Assembly: GCA_963837635.1 (NCBI GenBank)
Contig: CAWINY010000004.1
Coordinates: forward strand, 1-64,000
Direction of reading: 5' to 3'
DNA length: 64,000 nucleotides
Origin: CAWINY01 sp963837635
GTDB taxonomy: Bacteria > Acidobacteriota > Terriglobia > Terriglobales > Acidobacteriaceae
Numbering within the stretch: position 1 is the stretch's first letter; each line of letters starts with the position of its first letter. Positions 57,956-64,000 of the stretch are shown here, piece after piece. The notes beneath the pieces were generated by a model. That model saw only the letters and a list, made by a program, of their open reading frames with translations. It was not told the origin of the DNA and ran no database searches. Position numbers and translations under genes: made by a program.

Positions 57956-59812
57956 TCAGACGCTGGCGCCGCGCGAAGAACCCAGGGCTTCGAGCACATC
58001 CACCGCCGAGGCATAGCGTCCCAGCGGTGCGCTGATCTGGGCGCCCTGCACCATCTCGCGGACGGCGAGCAGCATCTCGCGCGCAATGGCAATGCCTTCG
58101 GCACGGGCCGCATCGGCGTTGGGACAGGCCGCCATGCGAGTCAGAATGGCGTCGGGCACCGAAACCCGCAGCTCGTTGCGCATGAACTCGGCATTGCGCA
58201 CGCTGGTGAGCGGCCAAATTCCAGCGACGATTGGGATGCGGCAGCGCTCAATGCGCTTCAGGAATCTCTCCAGCAAATCGAGATCGAAGACCGGCTGGGT
58301 GACGCAGTAGTCCGCTCCGGCCTCGACCTTGTACTCAAAGCGGCGAATCTCCTCGTCAATATTCAGCGTGCCGGGGTTGGCCCCGACTCCGATGACGAAG
58401 TTCGTCGGGGTGCCGATGGGGTTGCCGCCGATGTCCAGCCCCTGGTTGAGGCGATGCACGATGTTGACCAAGCCAATGGAATCGACGTCAAAGACCGCGG
58501 TTGCGTCGGGATAATTGCCGAGCTTCGGCGGGTCGCCGGTGATGCAGATCAGGTTGTGAATGCCGATCGCCGAGGCGCCGAGCAGGTCCGACTGAATGCT
58601 GAGCACGTTGCGATCCCGGCAGGTGTAGTGCAATACGCTCTCGATGCCGACCTGCTGCTGCAGCAGGATGCAGAGCGCCTGGTTGCTCATGCGCGCCGAA
58701 GCCCGCGGGCTGTCGGGAACGTTGATGGCCTGCACCCCAACCGACTTCAGGAAGCGAGCGCCCTCCAGTTCCTTGCCGGCGTCGGTCCCCTTGGGAGAGA
58801 TGATCTCGATCATGGTGACAAATTCGCCCGTGGCGAGCCGCTCGCCCAGGCGCGAGCGCTGTGCCAGCGGCATGCTGGGCGTGGCATGCTCGGCATGCGG
58901 TTTGACGACCTCGTGCGCCGCGCCGGTCTTCACCCCACCTGCGCGCAGCACGGACTTCATCGAGTGGATGTGGTCGGGCGTAGTGCCGCAGCAGCCGCCG
59001 ATCATGCGCACCCCGGCGTCGACGAACATGGGCGCGTAGTTTGCCATGTATTCGGGCGAGCACAGGTAGATGTTGCGGCCTTCCACCGAACGCGGGATGC
59101 CGGCGTTGGGCTGCGCCGCCAGCGGCCGGTCGGTGGCCTTGGCCATGCGCTCGATGGCTTCCAGCATGGCCACCGGGCCGACGCTGCAATTGCAGCCGAT
59201 GATGTCAACGCCCCAGTCCGTCATGCGGGCGGCGACGGTCTCGGCGTCGGAGCCGTCCAGGCAGTTGCCCTCCTCGTCCATGGTGACCTGGGCCACGATG
59301 GGCAGTTCCGGGGCGGCCTCGCGCGCGGCCAATACGGCCTGATGGAGCTCCTCGACGTAGCCGAAGGTTTCCAGGATCAGCAGGTCAACCCCGGCTTCCT
59401 TCAGAACGGAGATCTGCTCGGCGAAGGCGGCGCGCGCCTCCTTGAGTCCGGTCTTGCCCAGCGGCTCGATGCGCACCCCAAGCGGGCCGACGGAGCCGGC
59501 GACGTAGGCGTCGAAGCTCTTGGCCGCCTCGCGCGCAAGCTTCGCGCCGGCGAGGTTGATGTCGCGCCCCCGGTCGGCTAGCCCGTGGCGCCCCAGGCGG
59601 AACGAGTTGGCGCCAAACGTGTTGGTCTCGACGATCTCCGCGCCCGCGGTCAAGTAGTCGTGATGAATGTTGCGGATCAACTCCGGCTGCGACAGGTTCA
59701 GCTCGTCGTAGCAGCGGTTGATGAAAATGCCTTTGGCATAGAGCAGGGTCCCCATTGCGCCATCGCACAGGATGGGACCCTTTTTGATTCGGGACAAAAA
59801 ATTCTCGGGCAT
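57956..59812 (-). CDS. Homocysteine S-methyltransferase / methylenetetrahydrofolate reductase fusion
   Basis: A 618-residue intact two-domain enzyme. Residues 1-300 are homocysteine methyltransferase: 'ILCDGAMGTLLYAKGI', 'EIVETNTFGANSFRL', 'IIGCNCSVGPVAMLEAI' (first zinc Cys) and 'GVRMIGGCCGTTPDHIHSM' (Cys pair). Residues 325-618 are an MTHFR-type barrel: 'MIEIISPKGTDAGKELEGAR', 'LICITGDPPKLGNYPDAT' and 'YCVTQPVFDLDLLERFLK'. The same fusion is known from YitJ-type proteins. It makes methionine from homocysteine using reduced folate. No B12 domain is fused. A separate transcription unit on the minus strand. Confidence 0.93.
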   Translation of the reverse strand: MPENFLSRIKKGPILCDGAMGTLLYAKGIFINRCYDELNLSQPELIRNIHHDYLTAGAEIVETNTFGANSFRLGRHGLADRGRDINLAGAKLAREAAKSFDAYVAGSVGPLGVRIEPLGKTGLKEARAAFAEQISVLKEAGVDLLILETFGYVEELHQAVLAAREAAPELPIVAQVTMDEEGNCLDGSDAETVAARMTDWGVDIIGCNCSVGPVAMLEAIERMAKATDRPLAAQPNAGIPRSVEGRNIYLCSPEYMANYAPMFVDAGVRMIGGCCGTTPDHIHSMKSVLRAGGVKTGAAHEVVKPHAEHATPSMPLAQRSRLGERLATGEFVTMIEIISPKGTDAGKELEGARFLKSVGVQAINVPDSPRASARMSNQALCILLQQQVGIESVLHYTCRDRNVLSIQSDLLGASAIGIHNLICITGDPPKLGNYPDATAVFDVDSIGLVNIVHRLNQGLDIGGNPIGTPTNFVIGVGANPGTLNIDEEIRRFEYKVEAGADYCVTQPVFDLDLLERFLKRIERCRIPIVAGIWPLTSVRNAEFMRNELRVSVPDAILTRMAACPNADAARAEGIAIAREMLLAVREMVQGAQISAPLGRYASAVDVLEALGSSRGASV

Positions 59813-60156
59813 GATCTTTAGTCTTTACACAGCCGCCTGTTGCGGCCCACAGATGGAAGTATTGACTTTAGCCCACTCGGCGGAAAAGTGCCACCGGGCC
59901 GAAGGTTTTCACCGCAGAGGACGCGGAGGTTTCGCAGAGGGCGCAGAGAAAATCCAACGCGAAGCCGCTAAGGCGCGAAGGGGGTGAGGCGCAAGACCAG
60001 ACACTAGCCTTCCTGGTCAGAATGGGTATATGGTACGGTTCTTTTGCTTTTCGTTTTTTATCTTAGCGTCTTCGCGCCTTCGCGTTGAAGAAATTAACTC
60101 CGTACTCTCCGCGCCCTCTGCGAAACCCCTGCGTCCTCTGCGGTAAAAAACTGTTT
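59813..60156. repeat. Intergenic inverted repeat pair (CCGCAGAGGACGCGGAGG family)
   Basis: No gene. TTTTCACCGCAGAGGACGCG and CAACGCGAAGCCGCTAAGGCG (59908-59980) are mirrored by CTTCGCGCCTTCGCGTTGAAG and CCCCTGCGTCCTCTGCGGTAA (60066-60148), separated by about 85 bases. The whole unit could fold as one long hairpin. The promoter of the preceding gene must lie in the left 90 bases. Confidence 0.65.
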
Positions 60157-61701
60157 CTATTTCGCGGATAGCGGAAATACCGTGGCGCGGATTTTTGCTG
60201 CCGCTTGCTCGTCGAAGCCTTCCATTACCAGCACCGTATCCCCGTGTGGCTCCACGTAGAGCGGGCCTTCAGGCGAGGTCCAGGCCGCCGGATGGGTCAA
60301 GCGGCGCGAGATGGGGATGGTCAATCCCGCGTTCTGCACGGCTTTCGTGCGATTTTCCAGATCGGTGGTAGCTTCGGGCGTGGTCATTTGCGCGCCGGCA
60401 TAGCGCTGTGGGATTGCGGCGGCATAGATTCCGGCGAACTGACTGGCGGAGTCGGCGTCCTTCCAGCGCAAGACGAGCGCCACGGCGGGCAGGGCATCCG
60501 GTGTAGCCACTTGTGCCTGTGCAGCGTAGTAGTAGGCGCCGCGCCAGTTGGGAGCTAGAGTGTTTGCGGTGCTCGGGTCAGAGCTCTGCCCGCCGGCAAG
60601 TTCATCATGCACCCCAGCAGGCGCAACACCGGCGCCTGCCGGGGACCCCGCAGCGCCCCCGTTCGCCGGAGACACTGCGTAACGGATCAGCATGTTGAGG
60701 TCGAACTCGCCCAGCGTGCCCAGGTCGAATTCCTTGTACTTGCCATCCAGCGCGGAGGCGAAATCCGGGGGCAATAGCGGCGAGACGGAGTTGCCAGCCA
60801 AGTAGGTGCCAGGTTCCATCACCTGGCGGGTGTCCTGGGGCGGGTTGCGGAAGACGCCGGCAAAGGCCGCCTCTTTGCCGCGCTTGACCAGCAGATCGCG
60901 CTCAAACGTTAGCCCGTACTTGTAAGGGAAGAGCAGGGCATTCTGCAGATAAAGCGGCGCGTTGGCGAACACCTGCATGTTGGCGCCGGAGACCATCGAG
61001 GCCTGAATCGCATCCGCCAACTGGGGCGCGTCGTGGATGTTCTTGCCGAGCGGGGCGAGCACGTAATCGATCAGGGTGACCATCCCTTGGCCCTCGACGA
61101 CGGCGGTGCGCGCCACCTCGCGCTCGTCGCCGTTCAGGTTGCCGTCGGGGCCGGCGAGCGCAGCCTTGACAAACTTGTCCAGCCCGAAATTCTGGTCCTG
61201 CAAGGCATGTGTAAGTTCGTGGGCGAGGATAGGCTTCTGCTGTTCGGGCTCCACCCAGTCGAGCAGGTAAACCGTTTGATCTTCGGAGTTGTAATAGCCG
61301 GCGACCTGCTCCTTCAGCAGCGAGACCATGAACGGGCGCAGGTCAAAGTTGCGAGGGATCAGGCCGAGTCGCTTCAGCACCTTTTCGGAGCGTTGCAGCC
61401 GTTGCGCATCTTCGTCTTTCTCGATGCGCTGGGTGACGTATTTCTCCACCTGCTCGCGACTTGCCAGCGCACGTTTAACGGGATGCTTGATGGGCAGCCC
61501 GGTATCCTCGCTGACCCACTTCAGGATCTGATCGACGGAACGGAACAACTCGTCCGCCTGCTGCGGGGTGATGTGTCCTTGCGGATGAGCCGTGGCGGCA
61601 GGCGGCGGTGGTGGAGGCGCGCTGTGCGGCTGCGTGGGCGCGGTCTGGGCGAGACACGCCAAGGCCAGAACAAGAAGCGCGAGAAGGCGAAGGGTTTTCA
61701 T
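60157..61701 (-). CDS. Exported metallopeptidase-like protein (HExxH)
   Basis: A 514-residue intact minus-strand gene. It has a signal peptide ('LRLLALLVLALACLAQTA'), a Pro-rich linker, a helical domain ('LASREQVEKYVTQRIEKDED') and the motif 'KPILAHELTHALQDQNFGLD' with HExxH, followed by 'REVARTAVVEGQGMVTLIDY' with a possible third ligand Glu. The remaining half has no recognised domain ('LVMEGFDEQAAAKIRATV' near the end). It is probably secreted or periplasmic. Conserved without known function in acidobacteria as far as I recall. Confidence 0.7.
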   Translation of the reverse strand: MKTLRLLALLVLALACLAQTAPTQPHSAPPPPPPAATAHPQGHITPQQADELFRSVDQILKWVSEDTGLPIKHPVKRALASREQVEKYVTQRIEKDEDAQRLQRSEKVLKRLGLIPRNFDLRPFMVSLLKEQVAGYYNSEDQTVYLLDWVEPEQQKPILAHELTHALQDQNFGLDKFVKAALAGPDGNLNGDEREVARTAVVEGQGMVTLIDYVLAPLGKNIHDAPQLADAIQASMVSGANMQVFANAPLYLQNALLFPYKYGLTFERDLLVKRGKEAAFAGVFRNPPQDTRQVMEPGTYLAGNSVSPLLPPDFASALDGKYKEFDLGTLGEFDLNMLIRYAVSPANGGAAGSPAGAGVAPAGVHDELAGGQSSDPSTANTLAPNWRGAYYYAAQAQVATPDALPAVALVLRWKDADSASQFAGIYAAAIPQRYAGAQMTTPEATTDLENRTKAVQNAGLTIPISRRLTHPAAWTSPEGPLYVEPHGDTVLVMEGFDEQAAAKIRATVFPLSAK

Positions 61702-61739
61702 AGTGAAGTCAATTGGCTGCCGAACAGGTACAAGGTAAC

Positions 61740-61950
61740 AGAGAACACCTTTTCACCGCAGAGGGCGCAGAGGGTACGGTAGAAAATTCTCAACGCGAAG
61801 GCGCGAAGACGCGAAGTTGGAGGCATGCCATTAGGGACCACTCACAGATCGAGGCACGGTTGAACTGCTTGTTCTTTATTCCTCTTAGCGTCTTCGCGCC
61901 TTCGCGTTTAAAGTTTTTTCCGCTGTGCCCTCTGCGTCCTCTGCGGTGGA
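61740..61950. repeat. Intergenic inverted repeat pair, same families as 57714 and 59908
   Basis: TTTTCACCGCAGAGGGCGCAG and TCAACGCGAAGGCGCGAAG (61750-61818) are mirrored by CTTCGCGCCTTCGCGTTTAAA and GCCCTCTGCGTCCTCTGCGG (61889-61948). Again the outer CCGCAGAGG and inner AACGCGAAGG modules are in mirrored order, so the unit is a composite palindrome. Confidence 0.65.
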
Positions 61951-61961
61951 ATCTTCCAGTT

Positions 61962-63026
61962 TCATGCGGCTTGGCGGAAGCGGAATACCGTCTTGGCGAT
62001 GGCCGCGGCGCATTCGCGGGTGCCGAGCGGGCCGCCGATGTCCGGGGTGGTCTTGCGCTGGTGAACGGCTTCCAGAATGGCGGCGTGGGTCGCCTGGGCT
62101 TCGCGGGTGAGGCCCAGGTGGGCCAGCATCATGGCGGCGCTGGCAATCGCGCCGATGGGGTTGGCCAGGTTTTTGCCTGCGATCGACGGGGCCGAGCCGT
62201 GGACCGGCTCGAACATCGACGTGCGCCCAGGATGGATGTTGCCGCTGGCCGCCATCCCCAGGCCACCCTGCAACCCTGCCGCCAAGTCCGTGACGATGTC
62301 CCCGAACAAGTTGTTGGTGACGATCACCTCGAATTGCCGGGGTTCGCCCACCATCGCCTGGCAGAGCGCGTCCACGTACATGTGCCGCTTCTCGATCTCC
62401 GGGTACTCCTCTCCGACCTCCCGGAATACGCGTTGCCAGAGCGAACCGGCATGGGTGAGCGCGTTGGATTTGTCGCTCATCAGCACGCGCCGGCGCCCGC
62501 GCGCGCGGGCATAGTCAAAGGCGTAGCGGATGATGCGCTCCACCCCCCCGCGGGTATTGATGTCCTGTTGGATTGCAACCTCGTCCGGCGTGCCGCGCTT
62601 GAAGACGCCACCCAAGTCGCCGTACATGCCTTCGGTGTTCTCCCGGATCACGGTGAAATTGATGTCCTCGGGAGCACAGTTCTTCAGCGGACAAAGCGAA
62701 GCGTGGAGAAGGACGACAGGTCGCACGTTGGCGTAGAGATCCAATTGCGACCGCATGCCCAACAAGATCTCCCTGGCATGGATGTTGCTTTGGACGCGCG
62801 GATCGCCGAACGCGCCCAGCAGGATGGCGTCGAAGTCGCGGCTTAGAGTGGTGAAGCCGTCCGGGGGAACGGTGGTGCCGTCGCGCAAGTAACGGTCGGC
62901 GCCCCAGTCGAACTCGGTGAACTCCACCGAGGCACCCGTGGCGCGGAGCACCTCCAGCGCGGCTGGGATGACCTCTTGGCCGACGCCGTCACCCGGGAGC
63001 ACCGCGATTTTTTTCGCCACGGCCAT
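61962..63026 (-). CDS. 3-isopropylmalate/tartrate dehydrogenase family protein
   Basis: A 354-residue intact decarboxylating dehydrogenase of the LeuB/isocitrate dehydrogenase family. Blocks are 'IAVLPGDGVGQEVIPAALEV', 'AILLGAFGDPRV', 'LDLYANVRPVVLL', 'INFTVIRENTEGMYGDLGG', 'VMSDKSNALTHAG' analogues, 'DALCQAMVGEPRQFEVIVTN' (metal-binding Asp) and 'EPVHGSAPSIAGKNLANPIG' (NAD-binding loop). Two subfamilies remain possible: leucine synthesis (LeuB) or tartrate/isopropylmalate-like side activities; no leu genes adjoin. The DGTTVPPDG segment is more typical of the LeuB-like side family. Confidence 0.85.
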   Translation of the reverse strand: MAVAKKIAVLPGDGVGQEVIPAALEVLRATGASVEFTEFDWGADRYLRDGTTVPPDGFTTLSRDFDAILLGAFGDPRVQSNIHAREILLGMRSQLDLYANVRPVVLLHASLCPLKNCAPEDINFTVIRENTEGMYGDLGGVFKRGTPDEVAIQQDINTRGGVERIIRYAFDYARARGRRRVLMSDKSNALTHAGSLWQRVFREVGEEYPEIEKRHMYVDALCQAMVGEPRQFEVIVTNNLFGDIVTDLAAGLQGGLGMAASGNIHPGRTSMFEPVHGSAPSIAGKNLANPIGAIASAAMMLAHLGLTREAQATHAAILEAVHQRKTTPDIGGPLGTRECAAAIAKTVFRFRQAA

Positions 63027-63181
63027 GCAGAAGTTAAGATGCGAGTAGAAGCAAGGGGAGCGTTCCGCGTTTTCCGTTCTCCGTTGCTCCTCCCGACGTC
63101 AAATATCGCGGGAGAACGGGAAACGAAGAACGGAAAACGGAGAACGGGATATGACGCTTCGTTATAATCGAAAGTTCGACT

Positions 63182-64000
63182 ATGGATCGCACCGCACTCT
63201 ATGACAAGCTGGCGGCCAGTGGGGCCCGTATGGGCTCGCATGGCGGCGTCGAGACGGCACTGAGCTATGGCGACACGCGCGCCGAGTTCCTAGAACTGCG
63301 CAGGGGCTGCGCGGTCTATGACCTGGGCTGGCGGGCCGTGTTCCACATCAGCGGCGCGGACCGCACGCGCTGGTTGAATGGAATGATTACCAATAACATT
63401 CGGGATCTTGCCCCGGGGTACGGCAACTACAACTTTGTGCTCAACTCGCAGGGCCGGGTCCAGGGAGATCTTTACGTCTATAACCTTGAGGACTACCTGC
63501 TTGCCACCACGGAGCGGGAGCAGGTTGCGCGGCTGATGCAACTGTTGCAGCGTTACATCATCATGGACAAGGTGGAACTCGCGGATCGGAGCGCCGAATC
63601 CAGCGCCATCGGGGTGCAGGGTCCCAAGGCGTGCGAGTTGGTGCAGAAGGCAGGGTTTGCGGCAGATCTGGGACCGATGCAGGTTGCTAGGATTACATGG
63701 CAAAATGTGCCGCTGATGCTGACCCACTTGGTCGAGGGCAAGTTCTCCCGCTACGAGATAGGGTGCGTGCCGGAGCACGCGGCAAGCGTTTGGGATGCAT
63801 TGCTGGCGGCAGGCGGAAGGCCGGCCGGGACGGAGGCTCTGGAGCAGTTTCGGGTGGCGGCCGGAATCCCGCGTTTCGGACAGGACATCCATGATCGTGA
63901 TCTGCCGCAAGAGACCGGCCAGCAGCAGGCCCTGAACTTCAATAAAGGCTGCTATATCGGCCAAGAGATTGTGGAGCGCATCCGCTCGCGCGGGCAGGTG
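63182..64000 (+). CDS. ygfZ: YgfZ/GcvT-like folate-binding protein, 3' end outside window
   Basis: ATG 63182 opens a frame that runs off the right edge (at least 273 residues). It shows the aminomethyltransferase-fold N-terminus ('DLGWRAVFHISGADRTRWLN', 'MITNNIRDLAPGYGNYN') and the YgfZ signature 'LNFNKGCYIGQEIVERIRSR' with the conserved Cys. YgfZ binds tetrahydrofolate and helps maintain iron-sulfur enzymes such as MiaB. It is divergent from the dehydrogenase gene; the 155-base spacer contains a short inverted repeat (CCGTTCTCCG near 63075 and CGGAGAACGG near 63138). Confidence 0.9.
   Translation, partial: MDRTALYDKLAASGARMGSHGGVETALSYGDTRAEFLELRRGCAVYDLGWRAVFHISGADRTRWLNGMITNNIRDLAPGYGNYNFVLNSQGRVQGDLYVYNLEDYLLATTEREQVARLMQLLQRYIIMDKVELADRSAESSAIGVQGPKACELVQKAGFAADLGPMQVARITWQNVPLMLTHLVEGKFSRYEIGCVPEHAASVWDALLAAGGRPAGTEALEQFRVAAGIPRFGQDIHDRDLPQETGQQQALNFNKGCYIGQEIVERIRSRGQV

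Noticed and set aside
57905..59581. Plus-strand reading frame of 558 codons
   Set aside because: It is antisense to the methyltransferase/MTHFR fusion, whose motifs are complete.

Overview
ORGANISM AND OVERALL READING. The window is high-GC bacterial DNA, most likely from an acidobacterium or a close relative. This is inferred from the gene styles (the secreted protein at 60157, the response regulator with a DUF4388-like output domain beside molybdenum-cofactor genes, and the intergenic inverted repeats); there is no rRNA or marker search behind it. Two parts differ sharply. Bases 1 to about 49,600 are accessory DNA in which most long genes are cut by single-base frameshifts while the frames between the shifts stay open. 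Bases 49,950 to 64,000 are ordinary chromosome with about ten intact genes and no frameshift.

LEFT EDGE (1-6,300). A damage-tolerance (SOS mutagenesis) set: the 3' part of imuB, dnaE2 and, convergent, an SRAP/YedK gene, all frameshifted. A gene-free 1.2 kb follows, carrying eight degenerate copies of an unfamiliar repeat.

CONJUGATION MODULE (6,300-32,500). A type IV secretion system: MoxR-like ATPase, VirB1, VirB9-like, VirB10-like, a tandem-AAA ATPase, three pilin-like membrane proteins, VirB3, VirB4, two VirB5-like paralogues, VirB6, VirB8, a second VirB9-like protein, the VirD4 coupling ATPase and a replication-relaxation-like protein. I found no VirB11, no classical relaxase and no integrase. 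Inside the module (23,708-26,561) lies a roughly 950-codon gene with the ordered motifs of two-barrel RNA polymerases of the eukaryotic RNA-dependent (RDR/QDE-1) and phage YonO type. It is preceded by a structured leader that recurs upstream of two neighbouring genes. This is the most unusual object in the window.

DNA METABOLISM AND DEFENCE (32,500-49,600). Exonuclease III, an archaeo-eukaryotic-type primase with a zinc finger, a stand-alone C-terminal piece of class II ribonucleotide reductase, a secreted HNH-like protein, SSB, a Rad52-like annealing protein with a Gp157-like partner, a zincin-like protein, a HipA-like kinase, a TIGR02391/Ymh protein, a DUF2971 protein, the AbiEi/AbiEii toxin-antitoxin pair and a TOTE-type primase-helicase. 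The last three genes are bracketed by related repeats (45,451-45,570 and 49,628-49,880), suggesting a cassette or the element's end.

CHROMOSOME (49,950-64,000). moaC, a response regulator, mogA, a DedA-family membrane protein, dnaB, an AmgK-like sugar kinase fused to a RapZ C-terminal domain followed by a MurU-like nucleotidyltransferase, trmJ, a homocysteine methyltransferase/methylene-THF reductase fusion, a secreted metallopeptidase-like protein, a LeuB-family dehydrogenase and the start of ygfZ. Intergenic spaces carry paired inverted repeats of several families.
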